NCBI GenBank assembly: GCA_043808235.1
Contig: JAZDFC010000039.1
Coordinates: forward strand, 176,978 to 240,977
From: JAZDFC01 sp043808235
Lineage (GTDB): Bacteria; Bacteroidota; Ignavibacteria; Ignavibacteriales; Melioribacteraceae
Reading direction: 5' to 3'
Length of the DNA: 64,000 nt
The notes below the pieces were generated by a model that had not been told where the DNA came from, did no database searches, and saw only the letters and a program-made list of their open reading frames with translations. The position numbers were made by a program, and so were the translations under genes. The stretch's first letter is position 1; every line of letters starts with the position of its first letter. Below, in pieces: positions 50,437-59,044 of the stretch.

Positions 50437-50837
50437 ATGAAAAAATGCAATCTGTGATTATTCCTTTGACGGTAAATACTTATGATATTGATGCCGCCGG
50501 GCATGTAAACAATATTGTTTATGTGAGATGGCTTGAGGATTTACGAATCAAATTAGCTAACACTTTGGGTGATTTTAAAAAGCTTTTTGATGAAGGATAT
50601 TACCTTGTTGTAATATCGACTGAAATAAAGTATCGACGCCAAATAAAATTATTCGATAAACCTTACGGGACAATGGAGTATGCCGGACACAAGCATGGCA
50701 TTATCACTTTAAAAGCCATTGTAACACTTGATGGAAAAATTTGTGTATCTGCTTTTCAGAAATGTGTTGTGATGAATTTAAATACCGATAAGATGGTAAA
50801 AGATGAAACACTGGCGGAATTATTGTTTATAAAATAA
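50433..50837 (+). CDS. Hotdog-fold acyl-CoA thioesterase (4HBT)
   Basis: 134 residues. VNTYDIDAAGHVNNIVYVRWLEDLRI carries the 4HBT catalytic aspartate (D-x3-HVNN) for thioester hydrolysis. VISTEIKYRRQIKLFD continues the hotdog fold, and AFQKCVVMNLNTDKMV follows. It is probably an acyl-CoA thioesterase of the YbgC/FadM group with an unknown acyl chain. It is the last gene of the plus-strand island and overlaps the methyltransferase by 4 bp. Confidence 0.82.
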   Translation: MNEKMQSVIIPLTVNTYDIDAAGHVNNIVYVRWLEDLRIKLANTLGDFKKLFDEGYYLVVISTEIKYRRQIKLFDKPYGTMEYAGHKHGIITLKAIVTLDGKICVSAFQKCVVMNLNTDKMVKDETLAELLFIK

Positions 50838-51011
50838 TAAATATCAGTTACCAGTAATACATTCTTCATCAGCGTTGCCAAGTAAATACTTTCTTAGAAA
50901 AATTTTGAAATTTGGAATTTTTTGACGAAAAACTCGGTTTAGGAAGTAGAATGTATGTATGATAAAAAAAGACAATACAGTATATTTATAATTCAATCAT
51001 AGGTAAATAAA

Positions 51012-53384
51012 ATGCATGTGAAATATTTTCTGCTTTTTTGGACAATTACTGTAAGCAGTGTTGTTGGACATAATTTACTTCTAAAAGGAAAAGTCGTTGA
51101 TTCAAAAAACGGGAATCCCATTCAGGGAGCCGTCGTATTTGTGGATTTTAATTACATGGCATATACGAATGACGCCGGCAGCTACTCAATCAAAAATATT
51201 GAGAGCGGTGTTTACGATGTAAAAGTTTCGCGGCTGGGTTACAAATCTTATTCCGCTACTATCACTATTAATTCAGATACTACTTCGAAAGACTTTACTT
51301 TGGAATCTTCCCCCATTGAATTTGATGAAGTGATAGTAAGCGCTGATAGAACCGATAAGTTTCTTCGCAACTCACCTTATTCTGAATTACTCCTTGGTAA
51401 AGAAAAAATTCAAAGCAAGCCGTTCCTGTCTTTGCCGGATGCATTGAAGGACGAGCCCGGTGTATCACTCCTCCGCGACGGTGTATGGGGAACGGAAGTA
51501 AGCATCCGCGGATTGAACCGTGAGAATGTTGTTACACTGATTGACGGCAACAGAATAGCTACTTCGACGGATGTAGCAGCGCGACTCTCGATGGTTGACA
51601 TGAACGATATTGAAAAAGTCGAAGTAATCAAAGGTGCATCATCGTCAATTTACGGTTCCGGCGCTACCGGCGGCATTATAAATATAATTACCCAGCAGCC
51701 GCAGTCCTTCGATAGTTTTACTGTGAACGGAAACGTCGCATCCGGTTATAATTCGGTTAACAATTTATCAAGTTTTTCGGGTTCACTCTTAAGCGGCGGT
51801 TCGTTTTGGTCAACAAAATTCACAGGCTCGTATAGGAAAGCGGATAATATCCAAACTCCTTCCGGTGAGTTAAAAAACAGCCAATTCGAAGACTACAGTT
51901 TTTCGGGTTCGGCAAATATTTCTCCGTTCGAAAATAATTTGTTGAAATTTAATTACCAGCTTTTCAAAGCGGAGGATGTAGGAATTCCCGGCGCTTCGGT
52001 TTTCCCTTCGGCTGCCGATGTCCGTTACCCGGACGAAAAAAGAGAACTGTACTCGGTTGGTTACGAAGTACAAAATATTTCGAAAGTGCTTTATAAAATA
52101 TCAGCAAAGTATTCGTACCAGTTCATCGAACGCAATGTTGAAAATATTCCGCATACAGTGCAGAACATTGCTGCAACCGAAACAAGTCCGGCAAAACGTG
52201 TGAGCGTTTTGAAAATTACTCCAAGCGCCGATCATAAAAACAACAACATCCAGCTTCACGGAAACTTGTTGCTTGGCGACGGAAATAATCTTGTAGTCGG
52301 ATTGGATTATTGGGATAGAAGTTACAATGGCCAGCGGCAGAAATATCAACTTATCGAAGTATTGAATCCCGCGGGTGATGTTGTAAATACAACTAATAAA
52401 ATTATCGGCGAAAGTCCGCTGCCGGATTCCAAGTTTAAAAGTCTCGGGATCTTTGCCCAGGATGACGCAGTGTTAATCAAAGACAAATTATCACTGTCAC
52501 TCGGCGCGCGTTTGGATAAAATAAATATCAGCAGTGAAACAACATTGAACCCGGTTTACGAAACCGTGAACGGAGTTACAAACTATACACCGGCAGGACA
52601 GAAAACTATTTGGAATAAAATTGATGAAGACGAAACTTCCTACAGCGGAAATCTTGGGTTGAAATATTCTGCGACTGCAAATCTCGATTTTACATTGAGT
52701 CTGGGTTTGTCCTTCCGCTCACCATCACTCGAAGAAAGATTTCAATATATAGACCAGGGAAGTTATGTTCGTATCGGCGACCCGAACTTAAATCCTGAGA
52801 AAGGTAAGTCGGCAGATCTTGGTGTACGTTATTATTCGGGTGATTTCAAATTTGTTTCGAGTATTTTCTTTAATTACTTCGATGATCTCGTAACCGAAAT
52901 GCCCGGCACATTCGAAGGAAGAAATGCATATATCAAAACAAACATCGGCGAAGCGAGAATGTACGGCTTCGATTTGAGAACGGATTATAATTTTTACAGT
53001 GATTATATTTTTTATTTAACCGCATCTTATGTTAAGGGTGATGATGTTACTGCAAACGGGGACCTGCCAGAAATCCCGCCATTGAACAGTAACCTCGGAA
53101 TGAGATTTAATTTGTTTGATTTGCTCGATGCGGATCTTTCGACTACATTGTTTGCAGCGCAAAATAATGTTGCCAAGGGCGAAATAACAACGCCGGGTTA
53201 TGCCACATTTAATGTTTACTTTTATTCAAAGCCGATAGATTTTGCTTCCGTTGACTTACGTATCTCGGCAGGTGTTGAAAATATATTCGATAAAAATTAC
53301 CGGAATCACTTATCAACGACACGCGGAAGTATAACAATCGAACCCGGAAGAAATTTCTTTGTTAAGTTAGCGGTGGGGATTTAA
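51012..53384 (+). CDS. TonB-dependent outer-membrane receptor
   Basis: 790 residues. Signal peptide ending near SVVGHN, then a carboxypeptidase-regulatory-like domain (residues 22-105: LLLKGKVVDSKNGNPIQGAVVFVD...YSIKNIESGVYDVKVSRLGYKS). The plug follows (115-230: LPDALKDEPGVSLLRDGVWGTEVSIRGLN, IEKVEVIKGASSSIYGSGATGGIINI). A 22-strand barrel ends in FFVKLAVGI. It imports a bound ligand at the cost of the proton gradient via TonB. The ligand is unknown; siderophore, vitamin or metal chelate are all possible. It stands alone, 175 bp after the island. Confidence 0.9.
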   Translation: MHVKYFLLFWTITVSSVVGHNLLLKGKVVDSKNGNPIQGAVVFVDFNYMAYTNDAGSYSIKNIESGVYDVKVSRLGYKSYSATITINSDTTSKDFTLESSPIEFDEVIVSADRTDKFLRNSPYSELLLGKEKIQSKPFLSLPDALKDEPGVSLLRDGVWGTEVSIRGLNRENVVTLIDGNRIATSTDVAARLSMVDMNDIEKVEVIKGASSSIYGSGATGGIINIITQQPQSFDSFTVNGNVASGYNSVNNLSSFSGSLLSGGSFWSTKFTGSYRKADNIQTPSGELKNSQFEDYSFSGSANISPFENNLLKFNYQLFKAEDVGIPGASVFPSAADVRYPDEKRELYSVGYEVQNISKVLYKISAKYSYQFIERNVENIPHTVQNIAATETSPAKRVSVLKITPSADHKNNNIQLHGNLLLGDGNNLVVGLDYWDRSYNGQRQKYQLIEVLNPAGDVVNTTNKIIGESPLPDSKFKSLGIFAQDDAVLIKDKLSLSLGARLDKINISSETTLNPVYETVNGVTNYTPAGQKTIWNKIDEDETSYSGNLGLKYSATANLDFTLSLGLSFRSPSLEERFQYIDQGSYVRIGDPNLNPEKGKSADLGVRYYSGDFKFVSSIFFNYFDDLVTEMPGTFEGRNAYIKTNIGEARMYGFDLRTDYNFYSDYIFYLTASYVKGDDVTANGDLPEIPPLNSNLGMRFNLFDLLDADLSTTLFAAQNNVAKGEITTPGYATFNVYFYSKPIDFASVDLRISAGVENIFDKNYRNHLSTTRGSITIEPGRNFFVKLAVGI

Positions 53385-53785
53385 AGAGATTATTCGTTTT
53401 AGAATTATTATGTCTTAGGGAATTCGAAATTGTTAATAAAATATTGATTATTTATATCGTCCCTAAAGGGACTTGTTCTTTTGTGCCATTTGTTTTGGCT
53501 ATAAATATTTCGTGCCGATGGCACTTTCAAGATGGAACGTGTGTTTTCTCTAAACATTCTAAAGAATAATAGGCGGGAATTTGTCACAATGACTATCCCG
53601 TTAGGGATAGAATATTTATAGATTAATCCAAAACACCAGAATTAGAATCCCTTTAGGGATGAAATATTAAAAGTATCGAAAGAGAATTTTGTTGAGAATT
53701 TCCGAGTTGATTTTAAGTAACGAGCTAAAAAATGGGAATAAAAACCGACGCACATTATGAACAGAACGAACCATAACTTATCGCT
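53385..53785. other. Intergenic region holding a REP-like palindrome cluster
   Basis: About 400 bp without a gene. It contains four short palindromes in mixed orientation, listed separately, and the sequence AATAGGCGGGAATTTGTCAC (53568-53587), which recurs in altered form near 63627. Confidence 0.6.
53459..53660. repeat. Cluster of four REP-like palindromes
   Basis: GTCCCTAAAGGGAC (53459-53472), GTGCCGATGGCAC (53512-53524), CTATCCCGTTAGGGATAG (53593-53610) and ATCCCTTTAGGGAT (53647-53660). The second and third share the tail CTATAAATATT in opposite orientation. The pattern resembles extragenic palindromes of other Bacteroidota genomes. No RAYT transposase is present. Confidence 0.7.
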
Positions 53786-54664
53786 ATGACCTGGTTTATA
53801 ATTGCATTAGTTTCATCGTTTCTTTCTGCTTTTGCTGCGATAGCGCAAAAGAAAGTTCTGTTCAAACAGACTCCCTTTGAATTCTCTTTTCATTTGTCAA
53901 TCGTAAATCTCATTTTTTCAATTCCCTTTTTTTTCTTTATTGACTACAGCACATTCACTGTCTCGAACCTTTCTATTCTTTTTGTAAAATCTATTATTGG
54001 CGTTGCGGCATTTTTGTGCATAATGACTGCGTTGAAGAATATGCAAATAAGTAATGCGCTGCCGCTGCTTGCATTAACGCCCGGTTTCGTTGCGCTGTTC
54101 GCTTTCCTTTTTCTTGGCGAATCGCTAAAAGCAACTGATGTCATAGGGTTATTCGCTCTTATCGCAGGCACTTACATACTCGAGAGCAAGAGTTTGAAAG
54201 AAATTCTTTTCCCCCTGAATGTTTTTCTGAAATCGAAATATCACCATTATATTTTACTGGCTTTACTACTGTTTACAGCATCCTCAATAATGGATAAACT
54301 CCTTCTTGTGAAGATGAATCTTTCTCCCATTTCACTGACGGCTTTTCAACATTTGTTTTTCGGATTACTGTTTACCGCAATCTATTTCGCTTATGAAAAA
54401 AGTAAAACTAATTTAGCCTTCGAGGTTAATAAGAAAGATATCGGATGGATTGCAGTTATTTCGGTGCTCACAATTGGCTATCGGTTTACTCAGGTTTGGG
54501 CTGTGGGACTTTCTTCAGTAGCGTTAGTTCTAGCGGTTAAACGCACGTCGGTTTTGTGGGCGACCATCATTGGCGGAAAGATCTTCAAGGATTCAAATAT
54601 GCTGAAAAAAGCAATTGCTGTAGTATTCATTATTCTCGGTGCGATTTTAATATTGAGGGATTGA
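53786..54664 (+). CDS. EamA/DMT-family transporter
   Basis: 292 residues and ten TM helices in two EamA repeats. The first half has MTWFIIALVSSFLSAFAAIAQKK, SNALPLLALTPGFVALFAFLFLGESL and LFALIAGTYILESKS. The second half has AFQHLFFGLLFTAIYFAYEKSK and SSVALVLAVKRTSVLWATIIGGKIFKD. It is a putative drug/metabolite exporter with an undefined substrate. It is monocistronic and ends at a convergent terminator with the peroxiredoxin gene. Confidence 0.85.
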   Translation: MTWFIIALVSSFLSAFAAIAQKKVLFKQTPFEFSFHLSIVNLIFSIPFFFFIDYSTFTVSNLSILFVKSIIGVAAFLCIMTALKNMQISNALPLLALTPGFVALFAFLFLGESLKATDVIGLFALIAGTYILESKSLKEILFPLNVFLKSKYHHYILLALLLFTASSIMDKLLLVKMNLSPISLTAFQHLFFGLLFTAIYFAYEKSKTNLAFEVNKKDIGWIAVISVLTIGYRFTQVWAVGLSSVALVLAVKRTSVLWATIIGGKIFKDSNMLKKAIAVVFIILGAILILRD

Positions 54665-54673
54665 TAAAAAAAA

Positions 54674-54697
54674 TTCCACCCCGTTATCGGGATGGAA
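54674..54697. terminator. Convergent intrinsic terminator
   Basis: TTCCACCCCG pairs with CGGGATGGAA around a short loop, preceded by seven A and followed by CTTTT. It lies between the ends of the EamA (+) and peroxiredoxin (-) genes and can serve both. Confidence 0.75.
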
Positions 54698-54721
54698 CTT
54701 TTAAAATCACTTCTGTTTTAG

Positions 54722-55429
54722 TTACTTCTTAAGTATCGTATTAAGCACTTTTTCTTTACTGATTTCCTTTGTACAGAAAAACCAATCGTAGCACTTCATT
54801 TCATCTTTGCTTTCCATTCTCTCCTTTGCAGTTCCGCACGAACCGGCTGTAGGAACTATAACATCATCGCCGGGACGCCAGTCTGCCGGAGTTGCAACCG
54901 AAAATGCATCAGCTGTTTGAAGAGCAATTACTACACGGTAGAGTTCATCAAAATTTCTTCCGAGACTTAACGGGTAATAAATTACTGTTCTGATAATTCC
55001 TTTCGGGTCAATAACGAATACTGCCCGGACAGCTTTAGTATTGCTTTCGCCCGGCTGCATCATGCCGTATTTATTAGCGATTTCCATTGTAATGTCTTCA
55101 ATCAACGGGAATTTTACTTCAACGTCTTTCATTCCTTTGTATTCAATCTTCTCTTTGATTGTGCGCAACCATGCGATATGGCTGTATAATCCATCTACAG
55201 ATAATCCAACCAACTTGCAATTAGCTTTTGCGAATTGATCTTCCATGCTTGCGAACGTCATAAATTCGGAAGTACATACCGGTGTAAAATCCGCCGGATG
55301 ACTGAATAAAATTACCCAGCTCCCTTTGTAATCTGCAGGAAAATTTATTTCGCCCTGCGTTGTAACGGCTTTAAATTCCGGCGCTAATTCGCCTATTCTC
55401 GGCATTGATACTTGATTGTTGTTTTCCAT
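54722..55429 (-). CDS. Archaeal-type peroxiredoxin (Prx6-like, three cysteines)
   Basis: 235 residues from ATG 55429, with GGAG ten bases upstream; a TTG twelve bases earlier is in frame. The peroxidatic site is HPADFTPVCTSEF (C52). GSCGTAKER and KCYDWFFCTKE near the C-terminus provide the two further cysteines with the five-residue spacing known from Aeropyrum thioredoxin peroxidase. It reduces H2O2 and alkyl peroxides with thioredoxin-like donors. It is followed by Dps in the same orientation. Together they form an oxidative-stress block. Confidence 0.93.
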   Translation of the reverse strand: MENNNQVSMPRIGELAPEFKAVTTQGEINFPADYKGSWVILFSHPADFTPVCTSEFMTFASMEDQFAKANCKLVGLSVDGLYSHIAWLRTIKEKIEYKGMKDVEVKFPLIEDITMEIANKYGMMQPGESNTKAVRAVFVIDPKGIIRTVIYYPLSLGRNFDELYRVVIALQTADAFSVATPADWRPGDDVIVPTAGSCGTAKERMESKDEMKCYDWFFCTKEISKEKVLNTILKK

Positions 55430-55483
55430 TTCTAACTCCAAATTTTAATTATTAATTATTTATTTCAAGATTTATGAGGATGA

Positions 55484-55954
55484 TTATTTTCCGAGTGTTG
55501 ATTTTAACATCCAAACAGTTTTCTGATATTTCTCAACCAAACTATAAAGCATTCCGGCTGAAACTTCATCGCTGAGTTCACTCAGCATTTTGTGTGCTGC
55601 TGCATCAAGCTTGCCGATAATAACTTCAAAGTCATCAAGAATATTCTGCACCATCACAAACTGTTCGGGATGTTCGCCCGGAACTTCTTTTAAAGAAGAT
55701 AATTCTAAAAACTCAGCCATTGTTCCGGGAGCTTTCACTCCGAGCACTCTAATTCTTTCCGCAATAGAATCAATATCGTCGGCAAGTCCGTCGTAAATAT
55801 TTTCAAATGCGGCATGCAATCCGTAAAACTGCGGACCGGTCACGTTCCAATGATAATTTCTAGCTTTGGTATAGAGTACAAATTGGTCGGCTAATATTTC
55901 TTTCATCAATTCCGATACCTCGACGTTGACGTTGTTTAATATAACTGATTTCAT
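55484..55954 (-). CDS. dps: Dps-like ferritin
   Basis: 156 residues. The inter-subunit ferroxidase ligands of Dps are all present with family spacing: H35 (NYHWNVTG), H47 (GLHAAFENIYD), D62 and E66 (DDIDSIAERI). It forms a 12-mer that oxidises Fe(II) with H2O2 and stores ferric iron, so it protects DNA. AAAAGGAGAATT lies before the ATG. It is divergent from the GAF-type sigma-54 activator at 56138. Confidence 0.93.
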   Translation of the reverse strand: MKSVILNNVNVEVSELMKEILADQFVLYTKARNYHWNVTGPQFYGLHAAFENIYDGLADDIDSIAERIRVLGVKAPGTMAEFLELSSLKEVPGEHPEQFVMVQNILDDFEVIIGKLDAAAHKMLSELSDEVSAGMLYSLVEKYQKTVWMLKSTLGK

Positions 55955-56078
55955 TTTAATTCTCCTTTTTATTTTATTTTATTTACTTAATCAACCATCG
56001 TGCCGGAAGTATAAACTGAGATAAATACTTATAAATAAACCAATTAACCGTTCAATGGATTTCGAGGTTGCATTTAAC

Positions 56079-56132
56079 AACGGTATTTCGTTAGTTTGTC
56101 AACTAAATATCGGTGTAAACGAAATATCGGTG
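56079..56132 (+). promoter_or_regulatory. Dyad and direct repeats before the GAF activator
   Basis: AACGGTATTTCGTT (56079-56092) is nearly the inverse of AACGAAATATCGGT (56118-56131). AAATATCGGTG also occurs twice directly (56105-56115 and 56122-56132). The block ends at the ribosome site, suggesting autoregulation or control of the dps/activator gap. Confidence 0.4.
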
Positions 56133-56137
56133 AGCTT

Positions 56138-57628
56138 ATGACTTCCAGTGAATTACAACACAATGACTTGATCTATTTATCGCCAAATAAAACAATGGAG
56201 ATTGTTCTCGAAGCGATAAATGAATTTATTCCCTACGAACTCGCGGTTATAATGAGCAAAGAAGTAGATAACAGTTTGAAAGTGCGATATGCACGTGGCC
56301 CATTGTTCACGGAGAACTTAAAGGAATTTGAAATACCACTCGGCAGCCGCCCCGATTTGGCTGAAGTATTGAATATCGGAAAAGTTAAATTAGTTGAGGA
56401 AACGCATAACCATGACCATCACGATACATACGAAGGAGTTGTTGATTTACCGACCGGACATTCATGCATGCTTGCACCACTTCGCGTTGACAACGATATC
56501 CTTGGATTGATGACTCTCGACCATAGTCACTGCGATATGTTTACTCCGCAGCGTGTTAATATTGCCAACTCCCTTTCAAAATTAATAGCGCTAGCGCTTG
56601 CGCAGGCAATGGCTACAGATTCACTATTAAATGAAAAAGAAACTTTAATTTATGAACGAACATCTCTCATCGGAGATATTTCTTCAGTATTCGAAGGACT
56701 CGTCGGAAAATCGCCCGCGTGGATGCAGGTTGTCGAAAAAATAAAATTAGTCGCACCGACAGAATCGCATGTAATGATTCTTGGCGAAACGGGAACCGGT
56801 AAAGAGCAGGCTGCAAAGGCGATTCATGCATTGTCGAAACGGTCATCAAAGCCGTTCATCACTTTGAATTGTTCTGCGCTTAATTATAACCTTGCGGAGA
56901 GCGAATTGTTCGGTCATGAGAAAGGAGCGTTCACAGGCGCAGTTACAACACGCCGCGGAAGATTTGAATTAGCCGACGGCGGAATTCTGTTCCTCGATGA
57001 GATTGGCGATTTGCCGTTTGATATCCAACCAAAATTACTGCGAGCAATTCAGGAAGGCACATTCGAAAAGTTGGGAAGCGAGAAAACCGTACATGCCGAT
57101 GTTCGAATCATTTGTGCAACCAACACTGACCTCGAAGAAAAAGTGAAGGAAGGAAAATTCCGTGAGGATTTGTTTTACCGGTTGAATGTTTTTCCGATCA
57201 ATCTTCCGCCGCTCCGTCAACGAAAGGACGATATATTTCTTTTATCAAATTTCTTCCTCGAAAAATTATCCGGGAAATTCGGTAACAAGAAAATATTGCT
57301 ATCCAATGAAGCCGCAAAAATATTGAGGGAGAATAATTGGAACGGCAATGTGCGCGAATTGCAGAACACGCTTGAACGTGCAGTAATATTGAGCCGCGAC
57401 GGAATAATTAAACCAGCTCATTTGATTTTCGAAAAACCTCAGAAAGGCAAACGCGATTGCGAAGACAGGGATTCGTCAATCGGTTCGCTCGATGATGAAA
57501 CAAAGAAGATAATCAAAAAAGCGCTCGAACTAACCGGCGGGAAAATTTATGGAGAAAACGGCGCGGCTGCATTGCTGAATTTAAAACCCACGACGCTGCA
57601 AAGTAAAATGAAGAAATTGAAATTTTAG
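56138..57628 (+). CDS. GAF-domain sigma-54 activator with histidine-rich sensor
   Basis: 496 residues from ATG 56138. A GAF sensor (about 15-165) contains HNHDHHDTYEGV (90-96), LPTGHSCMLAPL and LDHSHCDMF, a concentration of His, Cys and Asp that could bind metal. The AAA+ domain has Walker A GETGTGKE (216-223), GAFTGA (263-268), FLDEIGDL and REDLFYRLNVFPI. A Fis-type HTH closes it (ENGAAALLNLKPTTLQSKMKKL). The layout is FhlA/NorR-like. Divergence from dps and the peroxiredoxin suggests a redox or metal stress regulator (inference). Confidence 0.88.
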   Translation: MTSSELQHNDLIYLSPNKTMEIVLEAINEFIPYELAVIMSKEVDNSLKVRYARGPLFTENLKEFEIPLGSRPDLAEVLNIGKVKLVEETHNHDHHDTYEGVVDLPTGHSCMLAPLRVDNDILGLMTLDHSHCDMFTPQRVNIANSLSKLIALALAQAMATDSLLNEKETLIYERTSLIGDISSVFEGLVGKSPAWMQVVEKIKLVAPTESHVMILGETGTGKEQAAKAIHALSKRSSKPFITLNCSALNYNLAESELFGHEKGAFTGAVTTRRGRFELADGGILFLDEIGDLPFDIQPKLLRAIQEGTFEKLGSEKTVHADVRIICATNTDLEEKVKEGKFREDLFYRLNVFPINLPPLRQRKDDIFLLSNFFLEKLSGKFGNKKILLSNEAAKILRENNWNGNVRELQNTLERAVILSRDGIIKPAHLIFEKPQKGKRDCEDRDSSIGSLDDETKKIIKKALELTGGKIYGENGAAALLNLKPTTLQSKMKKLKF

Positions 57629-57638
57629 GAATAAAAGG

Positions 57639-57665
57639 GCCGTTGCAATTTTGGAAAGCAACGGC
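57639..57665. terminator. Hairpin between convergent genes
   Basis: GCCGTTGC (57639-57646) pairs with GCAACGGC (57658-57665). AAAAAA follows on the plus strand and CCTTTTAT on the minus strand. It probably terminates both the activator (+) and the STAS-like gene (-). Confidence 0.65.
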
Positions 57666-57691
57666 AAAAAATAATTCGAACAAGTGAAGTG

Positions 57692-58087
57692 TTATTGTTT
57701 CTCAAGCCACTTCATCGCGGCATCGGGATCGCTGAATGTTTCTACCTTTAATCCGAGCGAAGTGTAATGTTCAACCAATTTTTTCATTGATAACTGGCCG
57801 ATAGCTTTTTCAGGTAAAACAAGCGCCCAATGCTTCCACCCGGCCTTGAATAGTGCTGCTTCCCAATTCTTCTGTCCCCACTCAAGATCTTCCTGTTTTA
57901 AAACAGTGTTGTTTCTGTCATCTGAAAGCCATTTCGTACAGCGGTTTTTAATAAAGGCATCTCTTCCGGCCATTAATGTTGTACGAAAAACATCACCGTG
58001 AATGAACTTGTGGAACTTATGCTGTACAATTTTTTTTTCGGGATGTACAATTACAGTTGCAAATTCATTATCAACAACTTTCTGCAT
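57692..58087 (-). CDS. SpoIIAA/STAS-like small protein
   Basis: 131 residues with an alternating beta-alpha pattern. It starts with ATVIVHPEKKIVQHKFHKFI, then LMAGRDAFIKNRCTKWLSDDRNNTVL (core of STAS/SpoIIAA-like DUF3478-type proteins) and HWALVLPEKAIGQLSMKKLVE. It ends FSDPDAAMKWLEKQ, the usual C-terminus of that family. The function is unknown; such proteins are lipid-binding or regulatory. GGAGATAAACC precedes the ATG. Confidence 0.7.
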   Translation of the reverse strand: MQKVVDNEFATVIVHPEKKIVQHKFHKFIHGDVFRTTLMAGRDAFIKNRCTKWLSDDRNNTVLKQEDLEWGQKNWEAALFKAGWKHWALVLPEKAIGQLSMKKLVEHYTSLGLKVETFSDPDAAMKWLEKQ

Positions 58088-58269
58088 GGTTTATCTCCTT
58101 ATTTTTTTGATTTATTATCGGAGAATTTTAATACAATTTTTAACATATCTTAAGTTAAATTTATTCACATGAATGCAGAGCAATTTTTCAGTTGGTGGCC
58201 AAAGCAGGTATGTTTTTCTCTTGATGGAAATTAAAAAAAGCAAGTTTGTGCTAATTAAATATTAGTTGT

Positions 58270-58310
58270 AACCGGACTATCCGATAATAATTAAATCAAA
58301 TAGTCCGGTT
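58270..58310. terminator. Long-loop hairpin after the TPR-like gene
   Basis: AACCGGACTAT (58270-58280) and ATAGTCCGGTT (58300-58310) form a perfect 11-bp stem around a 19-nt loop, 21 bp beyond the stop of the minus-strand gene. The T-run is weak (ACAACTAATATT). Confidence 0.5.
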
Positions 58311-58331
58311 GTAAAAAGATATGATTAATAA

Positions 58332-59003
58332 TTATTCTTGATTTTCTTCATTAGGAGTTAACTTCGAATTAATTTCGTTAAGCATTGTCTCTACTGTTCC
58401 TTTCCCCCAGACCGGCATTAAATCATCCGCGGGTACGAATTCATTATATTTTTTCAATGAACTTTCAAGAACAGGTTGAGCCGCTTTTGCGCCGCCGCCG
58501 AATTGTTCCGGTGTGTAATATTTCATAACACCCATCCAGTTTTCAGGACGCGGATTTGCCGGATTAAGCTCCAATGCTTTTTGAAGATTGTTGTTCATCT
58601 CGGTCCCGTATTTCATATACCTGTTCATGGGATCAATCTGCATTCTGGCCATGCCTATCATTCCTTTGATTACATAAATTTCCGATTCATCCGGCTGCAG
58701 AGAATCCGCCACCGTAATTAGTGTAAGCGCTTTGTCGAGATAAACATCTTTTTGAGACATTGTTGAGTCCATAAAACTTGCAAGTACCTGTGTCATTGAT
58801 GCATAATAATACGGCAACCATTTGTCTTTTTCAGCCAGGGCGATTCTCTCAAAACTATTTGATAGTTCGATATTGGCTTCAACGGTATTTGCCGAATCCA
58901 TTTTTGCAATATTCTTCTTCATGGCTTTTTCATATTTTGTATCTTCGGCGTTAACTCCCACAAAAAATGCACAACACAAAATAAAAGTAAGTATAGATTT
59001 CAT
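58332..59003 (-). CDS. Exported TPR-like protein
   Basis: 223 residues. Signal peptide MKSILTFILCCAFFVGVNA. The mature part is helical with TPR-like pairs: ANIELSNSFERIALAEKDKWLPYYYASMT, DVYLDKALTLITVADSLQPDESEIYVIKGMI, NNLQKALELNPANPRPENWMGV. The sequence YTPEQFGGGAKAAQPVLESSLKKYN follows. It probably mediates periplasmic protein interactions. It is encoded immediately downstream of the TonB receptor at 59045 in the same direction and is likely part of its operon. Confidence 0.75.
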   Translation of the reverse strand: MKSILTFILCCAFFVGVNAEDTKYEKAMKKNIAKMDSANTVEANIELSNSFERIALAEKDKWLPYYYASMTQVLASFMDSTMSQKDVYLDKALTLITVADSLQPDESEIYVIKGMIGMARMQIDPMNRYMKYGTEMNNNLQKALELNPANPRPENWMGVMKYYTPEQFGGGAKAAQPVLESSLKKYNEFVPADDLMPVWGKGTVETMLNEINSKLTPNEENQE

Positions 59004-59044
59004 TTTTGCTCCTTGTTATATATTTTCTTTGAGAATGATTCATG

